From the NCBI RefSeq assembly GCF_003576645.1, contig NC_044923.1, forward strand, positions 16,485,537-16,549,536: a stretch of DNA of 64,000 nt, in the 5' to 3' direction. The position numbers and the translations under genes are program-made. The notes below the pieces were generated by a model. The model searched no databases. It had not been told where the DNA came from and saw nothing but the letters and a program-made list of their open reading frames with translations. This document shows positions 10,935-22,700 of this stretch, one piece after another (within the stretch, counting starts at the first letter, position 1; each line of letters starts with the position of its first letter). Origin of the DNA: Ipomoea triloba. Taxonomy: Eukaryota; Streptophyta; Magnoliopsida; Solanales; Convolvulaceae.

Positions 10935-10959
10935 NNNNNNNNNNNNNNNNNNNNNNNNN
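10935..10959. other. Assembly gap of 25 N
   Basis: Twenty-five N characters separate two contigs. Sequence after the gap (AAGGATAGAGTAGCAAAC) repeats the sequence starting near 7836 rather than continuing what precedes the gap, so the true gap size may be negative (an overlap). Confidence 0.95.
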
Positions 10960-11073
10960 AAGGATAGAGTAGCAAACTAGATCAGATTTTCTTACCCAAA
11001 CTTGACGACTAATTGGAGTGATCCATTTCTTTTGAAATTTGTCAGTTCTCTTATCACTATAGAACCTGTAACA

Positions 11074-11802
11074 TTATAGTCTCGTGTGGCCTTTCTTGTA
11101 GCAGTAGTGACATGTTGGATTATATTTCCTCAAAGTCTTCTGGTGGGTTTCAGCATTTGTCCAAGTACTAGTACCGGTAGGGACAAACTTAGTAGTGAAA
11201 GAATTTTGAGAGTTTTGAGTGTACCCCAAACCATTTCGAACGTTAGGTGATCTTCCGGAGTCAAGGATTTGATTGAGAGTTGATGTTGTGTTCATCATTT
11301 GAATCTGTTTCTTGTAAGCTTCCAATTCTGCCGAGAGCTTCATCACTTTGGAGTTGGACTCGGACAGTTCAGCATTTGTATCAGCAACTTGTTTCTTCAG
11401 GGATTCAATGTTCTTTTCAAGAAACTCATTTTTTGAATTTGTGGTTGTGTGAGTCTTCAAGAGAATATCCCATTTCTTGTACAGTTTGATGTAGGATTGT
11501 TCAAGTTCTTCATAAGGTATTTTATCTACATCTTCATGATCTGAATCATTATCCAAATCCGAATTAGGTTCAGTAACAACTGCAGTGAAGGCTACGAAGT
11601 TTCCAGATATTTCTTCATCTTCATCTTGAGCTTCTTCAGAACACTCTTCATCACTCCAGGTTGTTGCCTTCATGGACTTTTTTCTTTTGAGGTAAGTGGC
11701 ACATTCCACTTGAATGTGTCCGAACCCTTCACACTCTCTGCACTGAATTCCTTTGTTTTTGTTCCTAACTTCCCCTTGCTGCCATTGATTTTGTCGAGTC
11801 AA
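11074..11802 (-). pseudogene. Copia gag C-terminal region with CCHC knuckles (second assembled copy)
   Basis: The 242-residue frame has CRECEGFGHIQVEC (CCHC knuckle), an acidic stretch, a coiled-coil-like helix, and CHYCYKKGHTRL ending in a stop that removes the last knuckle Cys. It is in frame with the gag N-terminus at 11812-12747, separated only by a TAA at the position where the first copy has a CAA Gln codon. Confidence 0.8.
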
Positions 11803-11811
11803 GTTTTGATT

Positions 11812-12747
11812 TTAACCGAACTGATTGCTTTGACTAAAGTTTTTCTGTTGATTCGAATTTGACGATTTTCCGACGGTTCGCGATGAGTTAGACGAGGATG
11901 GAGCAGCACTGTTGGGTCTGTTTTGTTGATTCTTGCCTCCTCTGTTTCTTCGATTTATTTGTTTGAGAATCTTGGTGAAATTTCTTGTTATCATTGCCAC
12001 AGATTCATCATCCAATTCTTCACATTCTTCTTCTGAGTCACATTCTTCGGCAATAAACGCAACATTCTTGCCCCTTTTTGAGTTGTTGTCTTGCGATAGA
12101 ATATCCATTTCGTATGTTCTTAGATTGCTCATCAGTTCCGCAACCGATTTCGTTTCCCAGCCTACACTTTCTTGAATTGCTGTGACTTTCATCCTGAAGC
12201 GTACAGGAAGGGATCGAAGGATCTTCCTGACCAGTTTGTCCGAGGAGAATGGTTCCCCCAATACGGCAGCTTCGTTCTTTAACTCTTGAACCCTAGCATT
12301 AAATTCGACGATGGTTTCTTCATCTTTCATTCGTAATTCTTCAAATCTGGTGAGGACTTGCTGCATCTTGGTTTGTTTAACAGAGGAGTCTCCTTCATAA
12401 AGTTTTTCAAGAATTTCCCAGGCATCCTTTGCAGAACTGCATCCAGCGATTAACGCGAATTGGCCCTCATCAAGCGATCCGGTAATAGTGTTCAGTGCCT
12501 TGTTGTTGTTTTCACTGTTGCTAATATCCTCGGGGGTCCATTGTTCAGCCGGAGTAAGAATTTCTGACTTATCTTCTTGAGTCGTTTTGGGGTGAGTCCA
12601 GCCATGAGTGACGGCCTTCCACACATTTACTCCTTGTGCCTGAAGATAGATCTTGGTTCTTGTCTTCCAGTAGGCATAATTTGTCCCAATTAGTTGAGCA
12701 GGTCTTGCTTGCCCTTCCATATCTTCTTTAGAGCACACAGCAGCCAA
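11812..12747 (-). CDS. Copia gag N-terminal region (second assembled copy, open)
   Basis: A 311-residue open frame starts at ATG 12747, 85 bases inside the primer site. Residues 1-50 are of the DUF4219 type (QLIGTNYAYWKTRTKIYL). Residues about 60-220 form a UBN2-type gag domain (SSAKDAWEILEKLYEGDSSV, then LTRFEELRMKDEETI and SLPVRFRMKVTAI). A basic, Asn/Ser-rich tail precedes the knuckles. The frame stops at TAA just before the zinc-knuckle part. It is a retroelement structural protein, not a host gene. Confidence 0.85.
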   Translation of the reverse strand: MAAVCSKEDMEGQARPAQLIGTNYAYWKTRTKIYLQAQGVNVWKAVTHGWTHPKTTQEDKSEILTPAEQWTPEDISNSENNNKALNTITGSLDEGQFALIAGCSSAKDAWEILEKLYEGDSSVKQTKMQQVLTRFEELRMKDEETIVEFNARVQELKNEAAVLGEPFSSDKLVRKILRSLPVRFRMKVTAIQESVGWETKSVAELMSNLRTYEMDILSQDNNSKRGKNVAFIAEECDSEEECEELDDESVAMITRNFTKILKQINRRNRGGKNQQNRPNSAAPSSSNSSRTVGKSSNSNQQKNFSQSNQFG

Positions 12748-12831
12748 TCTTGAGAAAAAGGGTTAGTAACAAGGAAAACAGAGAGATTCGAAAGAGTTTC
12801 AAAGGATCATTATCAAGGGAAAAGACCTTGA

Positions 12832-12849
12832 GGCTGCGCTCTGATACCA
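12832..12849 (-). other. Primer binding site, second assembled copy
   Basis: The sequence TGGTATCAGAGCGCAGCC on the minus strand is identical to that at 9701-9718 and lies two bases inside the LTR at 12852-13696. Confidence 0.9.
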
Positions 12850-12851
12850 AG

Positions 12852-13696
12852 TGAAAAACTTAGACTACCGTGTTCTTGGTCTAAGATGCTAAAAGAGTCT
12901 TCCAACTATTAAATCCAATTACTAGATTTGTTAGATAACCTTTTAAACTATTTACTGATCTAGTGCAAAGAATAGAACAAGGAGTATTATGCAGATAATG
13001 TGCAAGAAACTAACAAAGCAGTAAGAACACTAAGAATTGGTAACCCAGTTCAGAATCTCAATTCCTACATCTGGGGGCCATCACTCTGATTGCCCAACTC
13101 TTCATTGATCAATCTGGAAATGTATCACCAATTTACAGTAAAGAATCACACGGCAACTCTAGAAATCTTCATCATCACCATTCTAGAGTTCAGCCTTGAA
13201 GAGTTGAGGAATACTTGATCTCCCGATCTTCTTGAATTGAGGCTCCCCCTCAATCGTAGCGCAACTGGCTTTCAGAGTGACTGCTTGCCCAATACTTCAT
13301 GAAGAAGATACATCTTGAATCAAAGGTAAGCTTTGTCAAGATATCTTGTTATCACATCTAAGGAAGCTTTTCCATTCAGATCTTTTGTGTTTTATTCCGT
13401 TAGTTCAATCACTGGAAGTCCTCCTCATATATATATGTTGCCCAGATTCGGTTAAATCTGAAGTCTTCGTAACTAACTCTGAATCCTCTTCTTGTCTTCC
13501 TTGTCTTGGTCCAGTGTTTTGTTCAGCAAGTTGTCCATAAAGCCTTCTGATCCTTCTGCTGAACTATAAGAAACCTAATACATCATAAGACACTTTGTTT
13601 TTTGAACTATCTGCTGAACTAACAAATTGTCACAAGGACTTGTTACAACTTAGGGAGTTTTTACAAGTATTTTTCTTCTTAGCAATTTTATTAACA
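12852..13696 (-). mobile_element. 5' LTR of Copia element, second assembled copy
   Basis: It is 845 bp with TG...CA ends and is nearly identical to 9721-10554 apart from scattered single-base differences and indels. The flank that follows (ATATTTGTAATATAATC) is also shared, so both copies occupy the same insertion site. This argues for one genomic locus assembled twice, or two haplotypes. Confidence 0.9.
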
Positions 13697-13865
13697 ATAT
13701 TTGTAATATAATCTTTTTCCTTTTTTTTTTAACATCAGGTTACTGTGAATTGTGAACTGCTATTCGCAATAGCAATTGCAAACAATAGCACCTTGTTGTT
13801 GTTCGTAGTCCCAAATTTCAATGCAAATAATAGTTCTTTTACTTGATGTCTAACAGTATCTCTGG

Positions 13866-13867
<2 letters not shown>

Positions 13868-13920
<53 letters not shown>
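13868..13920. repeat. TA dinucleotide microsatellite
   Basis: A run of about 50 bases of alternating TA ends in ATATT, which also serves as the left target duplication of the LTR element that follows. The first assembled copy of this tract (about 10722-10760) is shorter and imperfect. Confidence 0.9.
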
Positions 13921-13925
<5 letters not shown>

Positions 13926-15551
13926 ACGCGGTAAATTTGATAAATATGATTAGTTTTATTAAATTTGAATATATTTGGATAATATTGATATTATCTAATT
14001 TGTTAACCCAACGGGGTAGCTCAAGTGGCAAGTGAGCTCTCTTTGTGGGGAGGAATTTCGGGAGAACCCGGGTTTAAATCTCACGAGTGACGATTCCCCT
14101 TGGGCCAGCTCCTGTGCTTCTCGGAGCGAACGTGGGTGGTCCACGAACCGTTAAATGGACGGAGAGAGACCTTGTAAATTTACCAAAAAAAAAATTATCT
14201 AATTTGTTGATTAGATAATATTAAAAGAGTTTGAATCTATCAAAACTTTTATCCTACTTCTATAAATAGAAGCTTTATTTTCTATATATGTAAACATTTT
14301 AGTAAAAATCATATAAACAGCTTTAAAGCTTATTTAGAAATTACAATAAAATGATCCTGGAAAAAGTAAACATCCTAAAAATTATTATTCAGAGATCGCA
14401 AGATCATGTCAAATTGCCAATCATGTTGATCTAAACATCCAGTTGAAGATCAAGCCATTTGAACCCATAGACCTTTCAGAAGAGCAAATATATAAGCTCT
14501 TCTTTGAAGATTAAGTCACTTGAATTCCAGAAATCCTTCAATGGAGTGTTAAGGCATCCAAAATAAGAATCAAATGACCATCCAGAGATCTTGTACTCAT
14601 ACCGCATGCATTGATATTGCTTATAACAAGAAGTTTGGAGTTTAATATATAAAAACTCTCAATTTTCTTTGTTCACAAATTGGCACGCTCAGTAGGACAA
14701 CTCTTCCCCTCATCTCTTCATAGGCACATATGTTTCAACCGATATGAGGACAAACCCAATATGAAATTTAAAATGGAGGAAGCTAAATGATACTCCTTGG
14801 CACGAGTTAAAACGGCCTCATATCCTTTAAGGTTCCTTGGCATGAGAAGAAACAGCCTCATATCACTCAAGGCTCCTTGGCATGAGTTGAAACGGCCTCA
14901 TATCGTTCAAGAAACTCCTTGACACAAGTTGAAATGACCTTATATCTTTAACTGTAGTGTCCAAACTTTCTTGCATTGTATACTCTCGAGTGTTAAGCAA
15001 GTCTCGAGGGGGTATTTGTTGATATTGAAAATTCGATAAATATGATTAGTTTTTATTAAATTTGAATACATTTGGATAATATTGATATTATCTAATTTGT
15101 TAATTAGATAATATCAAAACTCTTATCCTACTGCTATAAATAGGAGCTCTATTTTCTATGTAAACATCTTACGAAAAATCATAGAAACAGCTTTAAAGCT
15201 TATTTAGAGATTACAATAAAATGATCTTGGGAAAAATAATGTAAACATCTTGAAAATATTATTAAAACTCGCAAGATCATGTCAAATTGCCAATCATGTT
15301 AATCCAAATCTCCAGTTGAAGATCAAGCCATTTGAATCCGGAGGCCCTTCAGAAAAACAAATATATAAGCTCTTCTTTGAAGATTAAGCCACTTGAATTC
15401 CGAAGACCTTTCAATGGAGTGTTCAAGTCATCCAATTGAAGAATCAAAGGACCATCCAAAGATCTTTTACCTATACTGCATGCATTGATATTACATGTAA
15501 CCAGAAGTTTAGAGTTTAATATATAAAAACTCTCAATTTTCTTTGTTCACA
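13921..15551 (+). mobile_element. Small non-autonomous LTR element (TRIM-like)
   Basis: Two similar LTRs begin TGTTGA and end TTCTTTGTTCACA: 13921-14677 and 15017-15551. The element is flanked by ATATT at 13916-13920 and 15552-15556, a 5-bp target duplication. The internal part is only about 340 bp and has no open frame. It starts with AATTGGCACGCTCAGTAGGA, which resembles a primer site, and ends with a purine tract (CTCGAGGGGGTATT). It also holds four degenerate copies of a motif like CTCCTTGGCATGAGTTGAAA (about 14793-14935). The 5' LTR is longer because a SINE sits in it. Confidence 0.85.
14005..14193 (+). mobile_element. tRNA-derived SINE inside the 5' LTR of the small LTR element
   Basis: It begins AACCCAACGGGGTAGCTC. 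TAGCTCAAGTGGCAAG resembles an A box and GGGTTTAAATCTC a B box of an RNA polymerase III promoter, and it ends in an A-run. It is flanked by the 15-bp direct repeat ATTATCTAATTTGTT (13990-14004 and 14194-14208). The 3' LTR of the same element has this target sequence once, which is the empty site. Confidence 0.9.
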
Positions 15552-15556
15552 ATATT

Positions 15557-16434
15557 ATTAATATTATATTATATTTTTTATTTTATGCAACTACTAATTA
15601 TATTTTTAAAAGTTTTATTTGAAAAATTATGTTACTATGTATAAAAAATAATAATGTTTTTTTTAGAACAAAAAATAATAATGTTTAAAATATTAATGTG
15701 GGTAAAACTATATAATAAGTAGAATTTTATGATATATTATAACATGTTTTGTAACAAAATTATAGAAGATAAGAATCAAAATCATTGAAAGTTTGTAAAG
15801 ATAAATTCAGTTTACAATTTGAAGGACTATCGTAGACTTTTTAAAATAACAAAAAAAAAAGTTCATAGAAGTTTGTGAATGACTTTTATAAAGTTCTACA
15901 AAGTTTGCAAAAGTTTAAAATGACTCTATGAAAGTCAATAAAAGTTTATTAAAATATATCATTTTAAAAGTTTTTACAAATCTACAAAAGTCATAATTGA
16001 AAACACCCCCTTAATTTTGTTTAATTTAGTCAATGTTCTTTAAAAAGTTGTACAATTAAGGAAAATAGTTAATGGTGCTAATATGACCGTTAACTTAGTT
16101 AATGTAGCTCTACATCATCTCTACCACATCATGATAATTACATGCCAACTCATATATTATTTTATAAATATTTAAAATTAATTATTTTAACCACTAATAT
16201 ATTACATTAATATGTTGAAAATAAACAATTACATATTTACATACATGCTCACATTGATATGCCCAAAATAAATAATTTTATGAAATTTTTAATACAAATA
16301 AATTTTTCTACATATATCATTTTATAATGTTATATAATCATATTTTGCAATAAAATAACAATATGAGTATTTATTTATTTATTCATTTATTTTACAAACA
16401 AGCACTAGAACAGAAATGAACATAAAAATAAGAC
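15557..16434. other. AT-rich spacer, no gene seen
   Basis: Low-complexity AT-rich DNA with short repeats of AAAGTTTATAAAAG type near 15860-15990. No coding frame, promoter or clear element ends were recognised. Confidence 0.6.
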
Positions 16435-16700
16435 AATTTGCATCTGAAGTTAAAATATCGGACGCGTAAAGTAACACGGTGGCTTTTTTATAATTAAAAA
16501 TTCACTATTTAATTTTTTAATTTTTTTAAATGTTGGAAAATTTGCATCCGAAGTAAGTTACTTTGGACGCAGATCGTGTTACGCGCTAACAATCTACTTA
16601 TGAAGTTTGATACTTCGAACGTAGATTGTTGTGAATTTTTTTTTAAATATATGGACAATCTGCTTCCAAAGTTTGGGTACTTCAGATGCAGATTATTAGG
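16435..16700. repeat. Cluster of short inverted motifs (CATCTGAAGT / ACTTCGGACGCAGAT type)
   Basis: Variants of 'AATCTGCATCCGAAGT' and of the reverse-complement form 'TACTTCGGACGCAGATT' alternate about six times over 260 bp (for example 16437-16466, 16549-16580, 16590-16630, 16660-16698). They can pair with one another. I do not know the family; it could be a decayed foldback element. Confidence 0.5.
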
Positions 16701-17345
16701 GTTACTTTCATCACATACACCAGATCGAGAAGTCTTCCCCACACCCGCCACTCACTGCCTCCATCGTCTTTTCCAAAGCCACCACTCCTCCGATACCATC
16801 GTCTTCCCCACTGTTAGGAATATATTGTAATTGGTTTGATGAACCAAAAATGTAATATTAGACCCCCAATTTTATTTTGAGTCTAGTATAGGATTACGCC
16901 GAGTACAAGCCTAGTCGATTAAGTGGAACTTACAAAAGTATAAATTTTAATTTATACTTGTAAGTCGTTCACTTCCACTTTACAAATTGAGAAGAATTTG
17001 GAGATTGATCAAGTCTCATGGACATCCCGGAATGTGACAACATGGTTCGAATTGCAAGAATTAATTCTTTGGAAGAATTAATTTAATTCAAGATGAGGAT
17101 GTTGCAATTAAAGGTCAAAATTGAAGTCAACCATAAATGGGTTCTCTCACAAATATTTTTAGAGGCTAACTCAGCTCATGCAAGGAATTATTTTTGGAGA
17201 TGAGGATGACCTTTTAGAAGGTAAATGGCGTGGCTAAGCCCATTTGAGAGAAGATGATGGCTTGCCCTTTCTAAAGGAAAATGAGGATGAGGATGAGGAT
17301 GACTTGGTCACAAATTAATAAGAGGATGACTTGCACTCATGAGTC

Positions 17346-18723
17346 TTTAGAAACAAAGCCAACGAAGATGCAGTCATTGTTAGGAATAAAGCAAGACTAG
17401 TTGTAAAGGGCTATTCACAAGAAGAAGGAATTGATTTGATGAAACGTTCGCCCCAGTTGCGCGACTTGAAGCAATCCGAATTTTTCTAGCCTCTGCAGCA
17501 TACAAGAATTTCACAGTCTACCAAATGGACGTGAAAAGTACATTCCTAAATGGCCTACTCGAAGAGGAAGTCTATGTTGAACAACCACTCGGTTTCGAGT
17601 TAAAGGTGATGTTGATAAGGTCTATAAACTAAAGAAGACATTATATGGGTTAAAACAAGCACCCCGAGCTTGGTATGACACTCTATCAATGTTCTTAATT
17701 AGTTGTGGTTTTACCAAAGGCCTTGTTGACAAAACTTTATTTAGAATTCAAGAAAATAATCATATTTTATTGGTACAAATTTATGTTGATGATATTATTT
17801 TTGGAAGTACTGATAAATTTTTGTGTGAGAAATTTCTAAGCTTATGTATAACATATTTGAAATGAGCATGATGGGGGAATTAAATTACTTCCTTGGACTA
17901 CAAGTCAAGCAATTAAAGTAAGGAATTTTTATCAACCAGGCCAAGTACACAAAAGATCTCAACCGGAAATTTGGAATGGAAGGAAGATGTTCAGTCAAAA
18001 TACCAATGAGTACTACACTTAGACTGCACAAGGACGAAGAAGGCAAAGAAGTTGAACAAACGAAATACCGAGGAATAATTGGATCTCTATTATACATCAC
18101 CGCGAGTAGACCCGATATATCTTACTCAGTGGGTGTATGTGCTAGATTCCAATCACAGCCAAAAGAACGTCATTTTCAAGCTACCAAGAAGATTATCCGT
18201 TATCTCAAAGGAACTATTAATGTGGGATTATGGTATCCCAAGGAAGGTAATTTTGAACTAACAGGATTTTCAGATGCAGATTTTGCAGGGTGCAAAATAG
18301 ACATAAAAAGTACCTCAGGAACGTGCCAGTTCTTAGGGGGAAGATTGGTCTCTTGGTTTAGCAAGAAACAAAACTTCATTGCTACAAGTACAACCGAAGC
18401 AGAATATATCGCAACAGGGAGTTGTTGTGTGCAAATCTTATGAATGAAGCAACAATTAAAAGATTACGGGATTAATTGCGATAACGTTAGTATTTTCTGT
18501 GATAATACTAGTCAATTGCAATTACTCAAAATCCAGTGCTTCACTCACATACCAAACATATTGACGTGAGACATCATTTCATCCGAGGCCACATCGAAAA
18601 GAAGGATCTAAAGATCGAGTATATACCCACGGAAAGTCAAATTGTTGATATTCTCACGAAGCCTTTATGCGAATCAAGATTCATTACTTTAAGGCATGAG
18701 ATGGGTATGATCGAAATGAGCTA
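17346..18723 (+). pseudogene. Degenerate Copia pol (reverse transcriptase and RNase H)
   Basis: The plus strand encodes recognisable pieces: [29 protein letters not shown], the catalytic YVDDIIFGST (about 17779-17811), LYITASRPDISYSVGVC, FSDADFAGCKIDIKSTSG, TEAEYIATGSC, and HTKHIDVRHHFIRGH to the terminal DILTKPL. Breaks include a base loss near 17440, a TAA near 17920, TGA for an expected Trp at about 18441 and a short deletion near 18515. It is a different Copia lineage from the element at 1-13.7 kb, as the residues differ throughout. No LTRs were identified around it; the TGTTAGGAATATATTG at 16814 is a possible but unproven LTR start. Confidence 0.85.
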
Positions 18724-19717
18724 AGTATCAAATTCTTTATCTTTTAAAGCTCATTATTAGTTTTTAATTATTTTAATTATGCATGTCTTATATTTCTATG
18801 TGATTAATTTTTGTGATTTATGTGCTTAATTTCTTAATTACGTACGTATATATGTGCTCTTGCCTCTTGCATGCAAAGTTTTCTTTATTGCTCATATGTG
18901 TAATAATTATTCGTGTGTTTTAATCATTATGCATGCTAGCTCTAATTTCTATGTATTACTATTATTAGATAGATAAAATTTGCTCTGTATTTAAAATTGT
19001 CTACTTGCCATGCATGACTCATGTGATATGGGCTTATGTGTTTTATTTTCATGCATTGAAAATTGAGTTTACTCCTTGTAGTAAATTTCATATTTTTCTA
19101 CTGATAAAAACTTACATTTCCTATGATTGGCATCTGACATATTTATTGACTTACCTATCTGATAGCATTTACTTGTTGAAAGAATGTTTCCTAAAATGTC
19201 AGCTTTTATTCAATATGTGATTTGATGTATCCCTACCTTTTTAATGCACCGAAATTTCATTCATTTTGGACATAGTGGACAAATTCAAATCCTATCTTAT
19301 TTGACCAAAGTACCCTTCTACCTTTTTAATTCAAAGCCTTAATGACAAGGGTATTTTAGACTTTGAGCATCTAATTTTTGACCTATAAGATCTCTTGATT
19401 CCCACTCACCATTTTAAACCTAAAGTTTCAGCACCGCATGTGTACATCTACACATTAGCTATTAATTAAGCAATTATTTGTTGGAATTCAAACAAGGATA
19501 ACATCAGAAAATAAAATCGATCCAAAACATATCTTCAATTGAACTATATAATATTTGACGTTATAATTTATATAATTATATATCGATCCAAATATTCTTA
19601 ATATATTATAACAAATCCACTCCCTGCATCGCACTGATGAAAATACTAGTGCAGATAATAGAGAAAATACAACATAAGCTTGCTAGTAAGTGGTTTAGAT
19701 GGATTATTATTATTAAT
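18724..19717. other. AT-rich spacer downstream of CER1 and the Copia remnant
   Basis: No coding frame, element end or RNA gene was recognised. The part next to 19717 presumably holds the 3' untranslated region of CER1 (minus strand), but no clear polyadenylation signal can be singled out in such AT-rich sequence. Confidence 0.5.
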
Positions 19718-22700
19718 TTATTTAAAACTTCGCAGCCATTCAAAGTCCAACATCATGAGGCGGAAACCATGGTGCACGGCGGCTTCCCAGACTTTGTCGG
19801 TGTCCAACATCGTCTCTCCACACTCGTGCACGTTCCATCCTTCTAAAGCGTGCAGGATTCCGGCCAACCGCGCCGCGCTCATTGCCTTCCTCGGCAGCCA
19901 ATTCTGCGCGCACATATATAACATCTCGGGATTATAAGTTGAGTTCCGTCAAGTCTTGTTAATCGAATAAGGTAAAATGGGATAGGAAGAGTATACATTA
20001 TACTCCCTCTGTTCCATTTTAACTGCCATACTTACTATTCATGGGTCAAACCAACTCTTTCTTCTCATTTTTTAGTATTTTTTTAATTATTTTTAAATTT
20101 GATTTTTTTTGTGTTTAAAATAATACGTTTAGTATAGTTCTTTTTTTTTTTTTTTGAATACTACTAACTCGGTTACAATGCAGTATCTGTTCATAAACTA
20201 CTTTCTCAACCTACTGGAGCACAAAGAGTCAGCATCGCCTCCACTGAGGCGAGGACCTGCCCCCTTCAACATGGGGTGCAACCAAATGCCACTATTGGAT
20301 GCCACTAGACCACAAGGTCATTGACACGTTATTTAGTATAGTTCTTAAATATATAAATTTTGTATATTAATACTAAACTTAATATTATGAAAAAATTAAA
20401 TAAAAATAACTTTAGTCAAGTCTAGTTAAGCGAGTCAAAAATGGGACGGAGGAAGTAATAAATACCTCACAAGAGTGCAGGTTTTGGAAAGAAGGCGGTG
20501 CTAACATTGCCGGCGGGTGATGGTAGAAGCAGTCACGGCGGAGTTTGTTTGGGGGGAATTGAGACAAGGGAATGAACATTGTCCCTTTTGTCGCCTTCTT
20601 TTGTTCTTCTTTCCTTAATCCTTCTCCGACCAACCATATCTGTCATTGATCAACGTTTGAGTGTTTTTATTTAGGATTATGAAATCATTTCCATATTTGG
20701 TAGCTGGTTATTATAAATTACTTATTTTTATATTCGATCTAACGAATTCTTGCTACATTTAATTTCTGCGACTTAATTTTAGGTCACAAATAACCATGTT
20801 TTAGGATAATAAGTGACCTGTTTAACCCTTCACTCCTAGGGACCGTAGATTGGAAAGCAACTTCTAACCCACCCCATTCATTCAAAAGAAAAGGAAAGGG
20901 CCCTATGTATTTGCATGACCCCTATAGATATAACCCTAACTACATCCGCAACTACTCCCTTAGCGGTCCTACTGCCTTGCTGCAAAATCGGAGTACATGT
21001 GGAACCTTTATATTGAACAAAATTATCATTTTTAGTCCCACCCTAAGAGAGTTTAAGAAAAAAAAATAATGAAAAATGACAATTTTGTCCTTTAAGACAA
21101 GTTACCGATGATTACACATTAGGTCGGCGAAGAGATTAAATGTGATAAGAATTTAAAATTCGTGGGACAAAAAGTAAAAAGCTAAGCACACTTTAACGTT
21201 TTAACCATCAAATTATTTAAGAACGTTGTTATTGTTTAATTACCTTCTGGGTGAAACTCCTTGACAGCACAAGGTTATCTTTTGAATTAATGGCAAGCTT
21301 AAGCTTCTCGTAGTCATCTTCACACGAGGTAACAACCTGCAGGAAACGTTAACATAATCAAGAGACTAATTTATTTTTTAAGGATGATTTTAATTACAAT
21401 TTTTAATATTTGATTAGTTACCTTGATGCCCCTTTGGGTTAATGCAGAAGCAATGGAGATGGAGACTTTGTTGAGGTTGGCTCTAAGGAGAACCTCTGTG
21501 GTACCCTTTGGAATTGTGTTCATGACTATTGCAGCTGCCAAGCTACTTCCATCCACCAATCTCATTTTCATTTTCGGGTACTTTTGGACGTAAACCTCTC
21601 CGTTCCTGTTCAGTTCCTCACTCTGAAACAAACACTTTCATTGGTAATTTACTCTCGGGGAAAGCTGGAGAGGAAGAAGAAGGTCGTATAATGAAAAGAC
21701 TAATTTACCCTCACACAATATGCCTCACTAACTGGACATAAACGGAAGGATCATTACTGGAACAATTTCAAAAGTCAAGTGTCTTTTTCGTCCAAATTAT
21801 AAGACGATGACCAATTTTGAAAAATCAACATAGTCGGAAGATCATTGCTAGAATTAAGCCCATTATAAACACCGAATCAAAACGACAAGATATAAAAGTT
21901 CATACTTGTAAGGTATAAAATTTCTTAACACAAGACAAATACATATATATTATATATTCACTTATTTTTCAAAATGTTCATAGTCACAGAATTCACAACG
22001 TAAGATACATAAATTCATAGCAATGTAGCATAAGACACAATTATTAATTTGTTTAAGGTACAAAATTTCATAACACAAAAACGTAAAAACTCATCACAAC
22101 ATAAGATACATAAACAAGGGTCCACAGTTCACTTTGAACCCTGGTCCATGGTATAAGGATTGATGGTTCATCTAGTCGGGATATATATAGTATATAGAGT
22201 TGGTTAAGTGTTAAGTAATTAACTTGCCTGGTTGAGAAGACCCAAGCTTAAGACCTTGACACCTTTTGCTTCAGCATCTAGTATGGCCTCTTCAATCAAG
22301 CCATTGATGTCTCGTGATTGTCGTCGTTTAAGCAGGTACTAAAGATAAACACGTAAGTATACAACGTAACTTCAATTCACTCGAACTTTCAAAAGAGACG
22401 AATTAGAGAATACAATTATGTGCCAAGACCTTGTGGTTTAGTGACACTCGATTGCACTCTCATATATAAGGTGTGGGTTCGAATCTCAGTGGAGGCAATA
22501 TTGACTCTTTGTGCTTCAATAGGTTTTATGAACAGATACTACATTGTAACACAGTCAGTGTAACTACGTACCTGGACTTTGCACTTGGGTATAACCCAAG
22601 ATTGTGACTTAACCTTTCCCAAAATGTTTCTCTCCAAGATGAAAGTTTGATTACAGATGGAGTTTATAATGGTGGTCATAGGCCACATCAACCAAATGTA

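Noticed and set aside
14005..14193. A functional tRNA gene, from the A- and B-box-like sequences
   Set aside because: No acceptor stem or anticodon arm; the 15-bp duplications and A tail show a SINE.
16814..17345. 5' LTR of the Copia remnant starting TGTTAGGAATATATTG
   Set aside because: No matching second LTR is seen downstream of 18723 and no primer site is recognisable.
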